Shown: positions 35,253-44,028 of the stretch, piece after piece
How positions within the stretch are numbered: position 1 is the stretch's first letter
Layout: each line of letters opens with the position of its first letter
Origin: RU20A sp042610495
GTDB taxonomy: Bacteria > Pseudomonadota > Alphaproteobacteria > Rhizobiales > Rhizobiaceae
Direction: 5' to 3'
NCBI RefSeq assembly: GCF_042610495.1
Contig: NZ_JBHGAP010000009.1
Coordinates: 1-64,000 of the forward strand
Length of the DNA: 64,000 bases
Notes under the pieces: model-generated
The model's database searches: none
What the model was told of the DNA's origin: nothing
The model's input: only the letters and a program-made list of their open reading frames with translations
Made by a program: the position numbers and the translations under genes

Positions 35253-37094
35253 TCAATACACGCGCGCCTTGGGCTCGATCTTGTGCGGATCGATGCCGTC
35301 GGCAATCAGGTCGGTATGAACCGGGCGGTATTCCAGCTTCACGTCGCCGGTCTCGTTCACCCAGGCCAGCGTATGCTTTCGCCAGTTCTCGTCGTCGCGG
35401 CCGGCGAACGGGCCGTCCTTGTAGTCCTCGCGCGCGTGCGCGCCGCGGCTTTCCTTGCGGGCCTCGGCGCCATAGACGGTCGTGATGGCGTTGGCCATCA
35501 GGTTTTCCAGCTCCAGCGTTTCCACGAGGTCGGAGTTCCAGACCATCGAACGGTCGGTGACCTTGATGTCGGGCAGTTCCTTCCAGATGGCGGAGAGGCG
35601 CTGGCAACCGTTTTCGAGCGATTCCTGCGTGCGGAACACGGCGGCGTCTTCCTGCATGGCGCGCTGCATCTTCTCGCGCAGCACCGCCGTCGGCGTGGAG
35701 CCGGAGGCATGGCGCAGACGATCGAAGCGATCCATGATCCGCGCGCAGGCAGCTTCGTTGATCGTCGGGATCGCCTCGCTGCGGTCGATGACCTGGCCGG
35801 CGCGGATGGCGGCGGCGCGGCCGAAGACCACAAGATCGATCAGCGAGTTCGAGCCCAGACGGTTGGCACCGTGCACGGAGGCGCAGCCCGCTTCACCGAC
35901 GGCCATCAGGCCGGGCGCCAGGCGCTCCGGATTGTTGGCATCGGCATTCAGCACTTCGCCCCAGTAGTTCGTGGGAATACCGCCCATATTGTAGTGAACG
36001 GTCGGCAGAACCGGAATCGGCTCGCGCGTTACGTCCACACCGGCGAAGATCTTCGCGCTTTCCGAGATGCCCGGCAGACGCTCGTGCAGCACGGCCGGAT
36101 CGAGGTGGTCGAGATGCAGGAAGATGTGATCCTTGTTCTTGCCCACGCCGCGGCCTTCACGGATTTCCAGCGTCATGCAGCGCGAGACGACGTCACGCGA
36201 GGCAAGATCCTTGGCCGACGGCGCATAGCGCTCCATGAAGCGCTCGCCTTCGGAGTTGACGAGATAGCCGCCTTCGCCGCGTGCGCCTTCCGTGATGAGA
36301 CAGCCCGCACCGTAGATGCCGGTCGGGTGGAACTGCACGAACTCCATGTCCTGGAGCGGCAGGCCGGCACGCGCGACCATGCCGCCGCCATCGCCGGTGC
36401 AGGTGTGCGCGGAGGTCGCGGAGAAGTAGGCGCGGCCATAGCCGCCCGTCGCCAGCACGACCATCTTGGCCGAGAAGCGGTGGATGGTGCCGTCGTCGAG
36501 GTTCCAGGCGACAACGCCCGTGCAACGGCCGTCATCGGACATGATGAGGTCGAGCGCGAAATACTCGATGAAGAACTCGGCATTGTTGCGCAGCGACTGG
36601 CCGTAGAGCGTGTGCAGGATGGCGTGGCCCGTACGGTCGGCGGCAGCACAGGTGCGCTGCACCGGCGGACCGGCACCGTAGTTCTGCATGTGGCCGCCGA
36701 AGGGCCGCTGGTAGATGCGGCCGTCCTCGGTGCGCGAGAAGGGCACGCCGTAATGCTCGAGCTCATAGACCGCCTTCGGCGCTTCCATGGCGAGATACTG
36801 CATGGCGTCGACGTCGCCCAGCCAGTCGGAGCCCTTGACGGTATCGTAAAGGTGCCACTGCCAGCAGTCCGGCGTCATGTTGGTCAGCGAGGCGGCGATA
36901 CCGCCCTGCGCGGCGACCGTGTGCGAACGCGTCGGGAAGACCTTGGAGATGCAGGCCGTCTTCAGGCCCTGTTCGGCCATGCCGAGCGTGGCCCGCAGGC
37001 CCGCGCCGCCGGCACCCACGACCACCACGTCAAAGGCGTGATCGACATAGGTATAGGCCTTGCCGTTGATGTTGGGCGAGGTGTTCGATGCCAT
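35253..37094 (-). CDS. sdhA: Succinate dehydrogenase flavoprotein subunit
   Basis: The 613-residue catalytic subunit oxidising succinate to fumarate. The FAD fold VVGAGGAGLRA starts near residue 26; H58 in TRSHTVAAQGG is the expected covalent flavin ligand. The substrate and FAD blocks MEFVQFHPTGI and HGANRLGSNSL are intact. It lies seven bases after sdhD. Confidence 0.97.
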   Translation of the reverse strand: MASNTSPNINGKAYTYVDHAFDVVVVGAGGAGLRATLGMAEQGLKTACISKVFPTRSHTVAAQGGIAASLTNMTPDCWQWHLYDTVKGSDWLGDVDAMQYLAMEAPKAVYELEHYGVPFSRTEDGRIYQRPFGGHMQNYGAGPPVQRTCAAADRTGHAILHTLYGQSLRNNAEFFIEYFALDLIMSDDGRCTGVVAWNLDDGTIHRFSAKMVVLATGGYGRAYFSATSAHTCTGDGGGMVARAGLPLQDMEFVQFHPTGIYGAGCLITEGARGEGGYLVNSEGERFMERYAPSAKDLASRDVVSRCMTLEIREGRGVGKNKDHIFLHLDHLDPAVLHERLPGISESAKIFAGVDVTREPIPVLPTVHYNMGGIPTNYWGEVLNADANNPERLAPGLMAVGEAGCASVHGANRLGSNSLIDLVVFGRAAAIRAGQVIDRSEAIPTINEAACARIMDRFDRLRHASGSTPTAVLREKMQRAMQEDAAVFRTQESLENGCQRLSAIWKELPDIKVTDRSMVWNSDLVETLELENLMANAITTVYGAEARKESRGAHAREDYKDGPFAGRDDENWRKHTLAWVNETGDVKLEYRPVHTDLIADGIDPHKIEPKARVY

Positions 37095-37101
37095 GGCGAG
37101 A

Positions 37102-37482
37102 TTATCCTGCGAAGGCGATCTTCAGAACGGCGAAAAGACAGAGCCCGCCGATCAGAACCGCGAAGAAGGTGTTGAGCATGAGAAGAAGGATCTTGGCGCC
37201 TTCCGCATGCACGTAATCCTCGATGATCACCTGCATGCCAAGCTTCATGTGGACGAGACCCGAAATGACCACCAGCCCCATGATGACCGCCACCAGCGGA
37301 TGCGCCAGGGCAGCGCGAACCTCGGCAAAGGGCGCGCCGGCATACATGACGACGAAGACGACGAAGAATGTCAGGAGGGGAACGTTGGCGACGGCCGTCA
37401 GGCGCTGGCGCCAGAAATGCTCGGTGCCGTCCTTGGCGGAGCCGAGACCACGAACCTTGCCGAGAGGTGTGCGCATATCCAT
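37102..37482 (-). CDS. sdhD: Succinate dehydrogenase membrane anchor subunit D
   Basis: A 126-residue membrane anchor with three hydrophobic helices (about 30-50, 57-77 and 95-120). The HPLVAVIMGLVVISGLVHMKLGMQ run holds the expected haem-side histidines and the VIIEDYVH end of the second helix is typical. It follows sdhC by 15 bases and precedes sdhA by seven. Confidence 0.93.
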   Translation of the reverse strand: MDMRTPLGKVRGLGSAKDGTEHFWRQRLTAVANVPLLTFFVVFVVMYAGAPFAEVRAALAHPLVAVIMGLVVISGLVHMKLGMQVIIEDYVHAEGAKILLLMLNTFFAVLIGGLCLFAVLKIAFAG

Positions 37483-37497
37483 CAGTATTCTCCCCGC

Positions 37498-37890
37498 TCA
37501 GCGTACGGCATAGCCGATGATCCAGATCACCAGCGTCAGAGCAATCGAGGCGACCGGCGTGGCCTTGGCGAGCTTGGTCGAGAAGTGCTTCTCATAGCCG
37601 TGGCCCATGTCCCACATGAAGTGACGGAGGCCGCCCAGCATGTGGTGGACCAGGGCCCAGGTATAGCCGAACAGAACCAGACGGCCGATCCAGGTACCAA
37701 AGGCCCAGCTGACCCAGTCGTAATAGGCTTCACCCGAAGCGGCGGCGATCAGCCACCAGGCGACGAGAATGGTGCCGAAGTAGAGGGCGCCGCCTGTAAT
37801 GCGGTGCACAATCGACATGGCCATGGTCGGAATGAGCTTGTAGATCTGGAGATGCGGCGAAAGAGGCCGGCCTCGGGTGACATTCGTCAT
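37498..37890 (-). CDS. sdhC: Succinate dehydrogenase cytochrome b556 subunit
   Basis: The 130-residue haem b subunit. RPLSPHLQIYK near the N-terminus and SIVHRITGGALYFG are the family signatures; WALVHHMLGGLRHFMWD holds the haem histidine. I start at ATG 37890 (MTNVTRGRPLSP), the family length; an upstream ATG at 37950 would add 20 residues. It heads sdhCDAB. Confidence 0.94.
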   Translation of the reverse strand: MTNVTRGRPLSPHLQIYKLIPTMAMSIVHRITGGALYFGTILVAWWLIAAASGEAYYDWVSWAFGTWIGRLVLFGYTWALVHHMLGGLRHFMWDMGHGYEKHFSTKLAKATPVASIALTLVIWIIGYAVR

Positions 37891-38193
37891 CTGAACCTCA
37901 CGTAAAAACCGGCTGAGCGCGTCTGCCTGCGACGCAGCCTGTCCGGCCATGCACAGAATTGTGCCCTATTATGTCCTGCGGAGCTTTAATCCCCGGATGT
38001 TTCAACGACAAGTCTGTTTGCAGGGCAAAATCGATTAAATGAATTTGGCCCGCTGCCCTGCAGGATCAAGCGGATCCGCCACCCGGCCGTTAACGTTAAG
38101 CGCCGAAATTACCAGACGAATCCGTGACTTCAGGAACAAAGAGGGCCATCCTTCCGGTTAATGAAGCGTTAACGCGCAACGGAGGTTCTGGCG
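37891..38193. promoter_or_regulatory. Divergent promoter region between sdhC and a secreted-protein gene
   Basis: This 303-base gap holds no gene I can support. It must carry the sdhCDAB promoter on the minus strand and a promoter for the 38194 gene on the plus strand. TTAACGTTAA near 38092 and the palindrome GCGTTAACGC (38166-38175) stand out. Confidence 0.5.
38158..38172 (+). promoter_or_regulatory. CtrA-type box TTAA-N7-TTAA
   Basis: TTAA at 38158-38161 and TTAA at 38169-38172 are separated by exactly seven bases and followed by C, matching the full CtrA recognition site. It sits 22-36 bases before the ATG of the secreted-protein gene, where it would overlap the promoter. Confidence 0.5.
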
Positions 38194-38619
38194 ATGATGA
38201 GAAAATCTGTCGCAGCACATGCAACAAAAGGACTAGGTCTTGCTCTAGCCACGACCGTCCTCATGCTCGCAGGCGCAGCATCGGCGGGCGACTATGGCAA
38301 CTGGAACGATGGCTGGCGGGACGGGCAGCCACAGGCCTGGCGCCATCGCGAGCGGGAGCGGCGCGAACGGCCGGTCTATGGCGGCAATGGCCTGCCAAGC
38401 GTCGTGCCCGGCATCGGCACCTATACAGGCGGGCTTTCCGCCGTGCGTGTTCCCGGCAGCGGCGTCTATATCCAGGTCGATCATGACAGGGGCGCGCGTG
38501 CCCGTCCGGGAAATCCCATCGTGGACGACAGCGGTGAGACGAAGGTCATCCATGTTTCGCCGTCGAACAGCCGGCGCGCCTGCTCCTACGAGGCCGGCGT
38601 CTGCGTCGTCAGGCCCTGA
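38194..38619 (+). CDS. Secreted protein of unknown function
   Basis: A 141-residue protein with a basic start and a hydrophobic signal sequence ending in AGAASAG near residue 32, so it is probably exported. The mature part is rich in Gly, Arg and Trp (GNWNDGWRDG), then an RHRERERRERP run. Two C-terminal cysteines (RRACSYEAGVCVVRP) could pair. I do not recognise a domain. GGAGG lies 8 bases before the first ATG; a second ATG follows directly. A CtrA-type box in the promoter hints at cell-cycle control. Confidence 0.75.
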   Translation: MMRKSVAAHATKGLGLALATTVLMLAGAASAGDYGNWNDGWRDGQPQAWRHRERERRERPVYGGNGLPSVVPGIGTYTGGLSAVRVPGSGVYIQVDHDRGARARPGNPIVDDSGETKVIHVSPSNSRRACSYEAGVCVVRP

Positions 38620-38625
38620 GGGCGA

Positions 38626-39273
38626 TCATCCGCGGAAACGCCAGACCGTCGTCTTCTTGACCTCGCTGTCTTCCAGCGCCCGCGACACCGGCACGCTATA
38701 GGTGGCAAGGGCTTCCAGGCGATCGCGCGGGCAATAGCTGCGGCCGGGATCGCCGACGATCACGCTGACGCCCGCCGAGGTCAGGGCCGAGAACCAGGGC
38801 AGGAGACGATCGGCAAAGGCCTTGTCGTAGAAGACGTCTCCGGCCAGCAGGATCTCCGCGTCGATGGGCAGCCCCAGCCGGTCCTCGCCGCAGAAGGTGA
38901 GATCGACGGCATTGAGACCCGCATTCAGCCGCACCGCCGTCCCGGCCCAGGGATCGATATCCGCCGCCGTGACATGGACAGCGCCGGCCATCCGCGCCGC
39001 GATCGCCACGAGGCCGGAGCCGGTGGCGAGATCGAAGACGCGCCTTCCGGCCACCGCCTCGGGATGATCGAGCACATAGCGCGCAAGGCCCTGCCCACCG
39101 GCCCAGGCAAAGGCCCAGAAGGGCGGCGGCAGGCCGATTTCCTCAAGCTCGTCTTCCGTCTTCAGCCAGAGATCATGGGCCTCGCTCGCCAGATGCAGCC
39201 GGATTTCCGGCACATGCGGCGGCACCAGGATGGCGGTGTTATCAAGGATGAACCGTTCGGGATCCGTCTTCAC
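38626..39273 (-). CDS. SAM-dependent methyltransferase, METTL20/ETFBKMT-like
   Basis: A 215-residue class I methyltransferase. The SAM motif is FDLATGSGLVAIAARMAG; an acidic D-I-D after strand 2 and the GDVFYDKAFADRLLPW block follow. PPPFWAFAWAGGQGLARYVLD before the SAM motif is typical of the METTL20 group, which methylates lysines on the electron transfer flavoprotein beta subunit in mitochondria and has alphaproteobacterial homologues. The protein substrate here is inference. It converges with the secreted-protein gene and follows the EVE gene. Confidence 0.8.
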   Translation of the reverse strand: MKTDPERFILDNTAILVPPHVPEIRLHLASEAHDLWLKTEDELEEIGLPPPFWAFAWAGGQGLARYVLDHPEAVAGRRVFDLATGSGLVAIAARMAGAVHVTAADIDPWAGTAVRLNAGLNAVDLTFCGEDRLGLPIDAEILLAGDVFYDKAFADRLLPWFSALTSAGVSVIVGDPGRSYCPRDRLEALATYSVPVSRALEDSEVKKTTVWRFRG

Positions 39274-39303
39274 CGACTGCCGCCCTCCTCAACCACCTCA
39301 GCC

Positions 39304-39738
39304 TCAGCGCGGCGGATTGCCGAGCCCGCCCATGCGGCAGACTTCCAGATATTCGTCCTCCGTCACCGGCTGCACCGACAGGCGCATGGAGGTGACGAGC
39401 GACATTTTCTCAAGCTTCGGGTTCGCCTTGATGTCCTTCAGCGAAACGGGCTTCGGCATGTCCATGACGGCGCGGATATCGACGCAGTCCCAGCGCAGGT
39501 CGCCCTCTGCCGTCGAATCCGGATGGCTCAGCGCCGAGACCTCGGTGATGCCGACGATCTCCAGCCCCTCGTTGGAGTGGTAGAAGAAGCCCTTGTCGCC
39601 GATCTGCATGGCCCGCATGTTGTTGCGGGCCAGATAGTTGCGCACGCCCGTCCATTCGGTGCCGGCGCTGCCGGCATCCTTCTGCATCTGCCAGGACCAC
39701 TTGAAGGGCTCGGACTTGTAGAGCCAGAAATTCGCCAT
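39304..39738 (-). CDS. EVE domain protein
   Basis: A 144-residue single-domain EVE protein (PUA-like fold) thought to bind modified bases in DNA or RNA. Matching blocks are the N-terminal FWLYKSEPFKWSW, TGVRNYLARNNMRAM, GDKGFFYHSNEG and the aromatic cage region near SHPDST. I start at ATG 39738: a GAGG lies ten bases upstream, while the ATG at 39747 would leave only one base. It runs just after the YciI gene and probably shares its transcript. Confidence 0.9.
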   Translation of the reverse strand: MANFWLYKSEPFKWSWQMQKDAGSAGTEWTGVRNYLARNNMRAMQIGDKGFFYHSNEGLEIVGITEVSALSHPDSTAEGDLRWDCVDIRAVMDMPKPVSLKDIKANPKLEKMSLVTSMRLSVQPVTEDEYLEVCRMGGLGNPPR

Positions 39739-39743
39739 GCCGC

Positions 39744-40037
39744 TCATGCCTCGGGCTTGTTGAAGACCCAGTTGAAGGCCTTGACCTCGACGCCGGCGAA
39801 AAGCCCGGCCTTGGCATAGGGATCCTGCGCGCCGAGAGCCGCCGCGGCCTCCTTGCTGTCGGCCTCGATGATCACGAGGCTGCCCATCGGCTTGCCCTCG
39901 TCATTCAGGAAGGGGCCGGCCATCTTCAGGATGCCCTTTTCATTGAGATCGGTGAGGAAGGCGACGTGATCGGGCCGGGTGTCGAGCCGAAGCTGCAGGC
40001 TGTCGGGGCGGTCGGTGCACAAAAGAGCGTAGAGCAT
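39744..40037 (-). CDS. YciI family protein
   Basis: A 97-residue YciI-like protein of the dimeric alpha-beta barrel fold. It has RPDHVAFLTDLNEKG with the conserved His-Asp region, GSLVIIEADSKEAA and AQDPYAKAGLFAGVEVKAF. Enzymatic role is unknown; some relatives are dehydrochlorinase-like. GGAGGCTTCC precedes the ATG. It lies between gpsA and the EVE gene. Confidence 0.9.
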   Translation of the reverse strand: MLYALLCTDRPDSLQLRLDTRPDHVAFLTDLNEKGILKMAGPFLNDEGKPMGSLVIIEADSKEAAAALGAQDPYAKAGLFAGVEVKAFNWVFNKPEA

Positions 40038-40073
40038 GGAAGCCTCCTTGGATGATGATGGACGACCCGCCGG

Positions 40074-41072
40074 TCATTCCTCGCGGATCGGGCGGGACAT
40101 GAGTTGTTCAAGCGCGGTCAGCACATCGAGTTGACCGTCGATGATGGCGGCGACCGCCGCGGTGATCGGCAGGTCGATCCCCAGCCGGCGCGCCGTTGCC
40201 GCGGCGACCGAGGCGGTAAAGGCGCCTTCCACGAGATCGCCGCCGGACGCCGATGCGTTTGCGCCCCTGCCCTGCCCCAGCGCGATGCCGAAGCGCAGGT
40301 TGCGCGACTGGTGCGACGTGCCCGTCAGCACGAGATCGCCGAGACCGGAAAGCCCGCTGACGGTCTCCGCCTCGCCGCCCTGCGCCGCCACGAACCGCGA
40401 CAGTTCCGCAAGGCCGCGGGAAATCAGCGCCGCGCGTGCGGACTCCCCAAGCCCCGCCCCCTCGACGATGCCGCAGGCGATCGCCAGCACATTCTTCAGC
40501 GCCCCGCCGAGCTGCACGCCGACGCGATCCGTGGCGGCATAGAGCCTGAAGGTCGGACCGGAGAGCGCAAGCGCAAGCGCCGTCGCAAGGCCCGCATCCT
40601 CGGCCGCCACCACCATGGCCGTCGGCAGCCCCCGCGCAATGTCTGCCGCAAAACCGGGGCCGGAAAGGACGGCGACCGGATGTCCCGGCAGCTCCGCCTC
40701 CAGCACGTCGCTCAAAAGCCGCGAGGTCGTCTTCTCAAGTCCCTTGGCGCAGGTGACAACGGCAGCCCCCGGCCGCAGGTGCGGCCCGTAGGCCAGGGCA
40801 GCCGCGGCATGCGCCTGCGACGGCATGGCAAACAGCACGGTGCCGGCCGCGCCGAGAACGGCAGGATCGCCGGAAAAACCGAGCGCATCCGGCAGGCGGA
40901 TGCCCGGAAGCGCCGCTTCATTGAGCCGGCTATCGGTCAGCGCTGCGGCCATCTCGGGCCGCCGGCACAAAAGCGTCACCTGCGCCCGCCCCGTGGAGGC
41001 GGCAACGCTGGCGAGCGCCGTGCCGAAGGCCCCCGAACCGATGACGACGATCCGTTCCGGCATCCCTGTCAC
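40074..41072 (-). CDS. gpsA: Glycerol-3-phosphate dehydrogenase [NAD(P)+]
   Basis: The 332-residue enzyme making sn-glycerol-3-phosphate for phospholipid synthesis. The NAD(P) motif GSGAFGTALA is near residue 12; the catalytic lysine lies in VTCAKGLEK and SGPGFAADIARGLPTA is conserved. GTG at 41072 overlaps the tsaD stop and has GGGGAG seven bases before it; ATG at 41063 (MPERIVVIG) is an alternative three codons later. It forms a tsaD-gpsA-YciI-EVE run on the minus strand. Confidence 0.94.
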   Translation of the reverse strand: MTGMPERIVVIGSGAFGTALASVAASTGRAQVTLLCRRPEMAAALTDSRLNEAALPGIRLPDALGFSGDPAVLGAAGTVLFAMPSQAHAAAALAYGPHLRPGAAVVTCAKGLEKTTSRLLSDVLEAELPGHPVAVLSGPGFAADIARGLPTAMVVAAEDAGLATALALALSGPTFRLYAATDRVGVQLGGALKNVLAIACGIVEGAGLGESARAALISRGLAELSRFVAAQGGEAETVSGLSGLGDLVLTGTSHQSRNLRFGIALGQGRGANASASGGDLVEGAFTASVAAATARRLGIDLPITAAVAAIIDGQLDVLTALEQLMSRPIREE

Positions 41073-42166
41073 GCCTTGGCTCCCCGGCGCCCGGAGCCGA
41101 CCAGCGCGGCGGCACCCGCATCGAGCGGCCAGCGCGAACGCGGCGCGACATCAAGGCTGTCGGCCGGCAGACCGCAGGCCATGCGCTCGGCACCCGCCCA
41201 GGCGATCATGACGGCATTGTCGGTGCACAGGCGGATGGGCGGTGCGACGAAGCGGAAGCGCCTGGCCGCACAGAGATCGGACAGCATCGTGCGCAGCACC
41301 GTATTGGCCGCCACGCCACCGGCCACGACCAGCGCCGGCTGCGGCACGGCCGAACCGTAGCGCTCGCGGAACCGGTCGAGCCCGCGGCCAATGCGGTCCT
41401 TCAGCGTGCGCGCCACGGCGTTCTGGAAGGAGGCGCAGATATCGGCGACATCCTGCCCGGTCAGCGGCGCGACACTTTCGGCCGCCTGGCGCACCGCCGT
41501 CTTCAGCCCGGAGAAGGAGAAATCGAGCCGTGCTTCGCCCACCATGGGGCGTGGCAGGGAAAAACGCTCGGGATCGCCGTCGCGCGCCGCCCGTTCCACG
41601 GCGGGACCACCCGGATAGGGAAGGCCGATCAGCTTGGCGGTCTTGTCGAAGGCCTCGCCGAGCGCGTCATCGATCGTCGTGCCCCAGCGCTCGTAATCGC
41701 CCACGCCACGCACGAGCACGAGCTGCGTATGCCCGCCGGAGACGAGCAGCATCAGAAAGGGAAAGTCCAGCCCGTCCGTCAGCCGCGCCGTCAGCGCATG
41801 GCCTTCCAGATGGTTGATGCCATAAAGCGGCTTGCCGGTGGCCAGCGCCAGTGCCTTGCCGGTCATCAGCCCCACGATCAGCCCGCCGATGAGGCCGGGA
41901 CCGGAGGTAGCCGCAATCGCATCGACATCGCCGAGTGCGAGACCCGAGCGCAGCAGCGCCTCTTCGACCAGCGTATCCAGCGCCTCCACATGGGCGCGCG
42001 CGGCGATCTCCGGCACGACACCGCCATAGGCGCTGTGCTCCTCGAGCTGGCTCAGCACCGTCTCGCCGAGAATCTCGCCGCGACCGTCGGGAAACCGGCG
42101 CACGACGGCCGCAGCCGTTTCGTCGCAGCTGGTCTCGATCCCGAGGATGGTGAGAGGCGCGGTCAT
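41069..42166 (-). CDS. tsaD: tRNA N6-threonylcarbamoyladenosine transferase TsaD
   Basis: TsaD completes t6A37 formation in tRNAs reading ANN codons. The 365-residue product has the ASKHA opening (TILGIETSCDETAAAVV), metal ligands H119 and H123 (NHLEGH), SGGHTQL and the C-terminal VVAGGVAANTVLR block. I choose ATG at 42166 (MTAPLTILGIE); the longer reading to 42697 overlaps hemC. It diverges from hemC with 85 bases between. Confidence 0.95.
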   Translation of the reverse strand: MTAPLTILGIETSCDETAAAVVRRFPDGRGEILGETVLSQLEEHSAYGGVVPEIAARAHVEALDTLVEEALLRSGLALGDVDAIAATSGPGLIGGLIVGLMTGKALALATGKPLYGINHLEGHALTARLTDGLDFPFLMLLVSGGHTQLVLVRGVGDYERWGTTIDDALGEAFDKTAKLIGLPYPGGPAVERAARDGDPERFSLPRPMVGEARLDFSFSGLKTAVRQAAESVAPLTGQDVADICASFQNAVARTLKDRIGRGLDRFRERYGSAVPQPALVVAGGVAANTVLRTMLSDLCAARRFRFVAPPIRLCTDNAVMIAWAGAERMACGLPADSLDVAPRSRWPLDAGAAALVGSGRRGAKA

Positions 42167-42251
42167 GGGTTTTGACCCTGAGCAGTTCGGACACATTGCG
42201 AAGGCCGTCAAAGGCCGGTACACGTCACCCGGTAACAATGGATGCGCATGG

Positions 42252-43181
42252 ATGCAAACAAAACCTTTCCGCATCGGCACGCGTGGCAGCCCGCTGGCGC
42301 TTGCCCAGGCCCATGAGACGCGCGACCGCCTGATGGCCGCCCACGCGCTGCCGCAGGAGATGTTCGAGATCGTGGTCATGTCCACGGCCGGCGACCGCAT
42401 CACCGACCGGGCGCTGTCGGAAATCGGCGGCAAGGGCCTTTTCACGCAGGAGCTGGAGGACAAGCTTCTGTCCGGCGATCTCGATTTCGCCGTCCACTCC
42501 TCCAAGGACATGCCGACCCGCCTGCCCGATGGCCTGGTGCTGTCGGCATACCTGCCGCGCGAGGACGTGCGCGACGCCTTCATCGGCCGCGCCGCCCCCA
42601 CCCTGATGGAACTGCCGCACGGCGCCGTCATCGGCTCATCCTCGCTGCGCCGCCAGGCCCTCATCCGCAGCCTGAGACCCGATATCGAGGTGATCACCTA
42701 TCGCGGCCTCGTGGATACGCGCCTGCGCAAGCTGGCCGAAGGGCAGGTGGATGCGACGCTGCTTGCCTATGCCGGCCTGCGCCGTCTGGGGAAGGCCGAT
42801 GTCGTGACCGAGCTTCTCGATCCCGAGCGCTTTCCGCCCGCACCGGCGCAAGGGGCGATCTGCATCGAAAGCCGCATCGACAATGCCGCCGTCAACGACC
42901 TTCTGGCCGCCATCAACCATGCCGACACCTTCGCCGCCGTCAGCTGCGAGCGCGCCTTCCTCGCTGCGCTCGACGGTTCCTGCCGCACCCCGATCGCCGG
43001 CCTGGCCCGCACGGAGGCCGGCCGCATCATCTTCTCCGGCATGATCCTGACCCCCGACGGGGCGAAAACCCATCGGGTGAACCAGGACGGCACGGCAGAC
43101 GATGCCGCCCTGATCGGCGCCGCCGCGGGAGAAAAGATCAGGGCCGAAGCCGGCACCGCCTTCTTCGATAGCTGGGCCTAG
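42252..43181 (+). CDS. hemC: Porphobilinogen deaminase (hydroxymethylbilane synthase)
   Basis: The 309-residue enzyme that joins four porphobilinogens. Blocks include FRIGTRGSPLALAQA at residues 6-20, HSSKDMPT, GSSSLRRQA and the dipyrromethane-bearing C244 in LDGSCRTPIAG. ATG at 42252 is used; the frame is open further upstream only into the tsaD promoter region. hemD follows after four bases. Confidence 0.96.
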   Translation: MQTKPFRIGTRGSPLALAQAHETRDRLMAAHALPQEMFEIVVMSTAGDRITDRALSEIGGKGLFTQELEDKLLSGDLDFAVHSSKDMPTRLPDGLVLSAYLPREDVRDAFIGRAAPTLMELPHGAVIGSSSLRRQALIRSLRPDIEVITYRGLVDTRLRKLAEGQVDATLLAYAGLRRLGKADVVTELLDPERFPPAPAQGAICIESRIDNAAVNDLLAAINHADTFAAVSCERAFLAALDGSCRTPIAGLARTEAGRIIFSGMILTPDGAKTHRVNQDGTADDAALIGAAAGEKIRAEAGTAFFDSWA

Positions 43182-43185
43182 TCCC

Positions 43186-43941
43186 ATGCGCGTCCTCGTG
43201 ACCCGGCCCGAACCCGCCGCCACGAGGACGGCGGAAAAGCTTGTCGGCCTCGGCCATAAGCCCGTGCTGTTGCCGCTGTCGCGCGCCCGCCATGATGCGC
43301 AGGCCGCCCTGCGGGCCCTTTCGGCTCCTGTCGGCATCCGCGGCGGCGCGGCCGCCACACCGGCGCTCCCCCACCCCGCCATCGCCGTCACCAGCGCCGA
43401 AGCGCTCCGCGCCCTCTCGGATGCCGGCGCGAGTCTGACGCCCTTCCTCGACCGCCGGCTCTTTGCCGTGGGGCAGGCGACCGCCGCCGCCGCCGAAGCG
43501 CTCGGCTTTCGCCGGATCGTCACGGGGCATGGAAACGGGGCAGACCTTGCCCGGCTGATTGCGGACCATCCGGAAGGACGCACCGGCATCGTCTACCTCG
43601 CCGGCCGGCCGCGTGCCCGGGGGCTGGAAGATGCGCTTGCCGCCGCCGGCATCCCGGTCTCGGTTGCCGTATGCTACACGATGCAGCCGCTCGACCACGA
43701 TCCTAACCAAGTGGCCGCCCTGCTTGAAGAGGCAAACCCGGACGCTGTTCTCGTCTATTCCGCCGAAACCGCACGCGCGCTTTTGTCACTCCTGCGCGGC
43801 GATGCCCTTGGAGGACTTGCGGCAGCGATGACCTGGTATCCGCTGAGCGCGGCCATCGCGGCCATCCTGCCCGCGACCCTGAGCGTCGCCACCCCGCCCG
43901 CGCGGCCGGATGAAGATCTGCTTCTCTCCACCCTCGCTTGA
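43186..43941 (+). CDS. hemD: Uroporphyrinogen-III synthase
   Basis: The 251-residue enzyme that closes hydroxymethylbilane with inversion of ring D. HemD sequences are weakly conserved; support comes from the opening RVLVTRPEPAATRTAEKL, the AVTSAEALRAL and FAVGQATAAAAEALGF blocks, the VLVYSAETARALLSLL segment and its position directly after hemC. It leads into the mitofilin-like gene. Confidence 0.92.
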   Translation: MRVLVTRPEPAATRTAEKLVGLGHKPVLLPLSRARHDAQAALRALSAPVGIRGGAAATPALPHPAIAVTSAEALRALSDAGASLTPFLDRRLFAVGQATAAAAEALGFRRIVTGHGNGADLARLIADHPEGRTGIVYLAGRPRARGLEDALAAAGIPVSVAVCYTMQPLDHDPNQVAALLEEANPDAVLVYSAETARALLSLLRGDALGGLAAAMTWYPLSAAIAAILPATLSVATPPARPDEDLLLSTLA

Positions 43942-44028
43942 GCTTTCGATTGAATTTGCCGTTCGGCCCTTTTCCTCCCGCCGCGCGGTGACTAGTTTGT
44001 CCCAAGGAACGGAAACGGGAAGACACTC

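Noticed and set aside
38133..38159. GGAAC followed by GGTT upstream of the 38194 gene
   Set aside because: The spacer is 18 bases rather than 16-17, and the -10 overlaps the better-matching CtrA-type box, so I do not call an EcfG promoter here.
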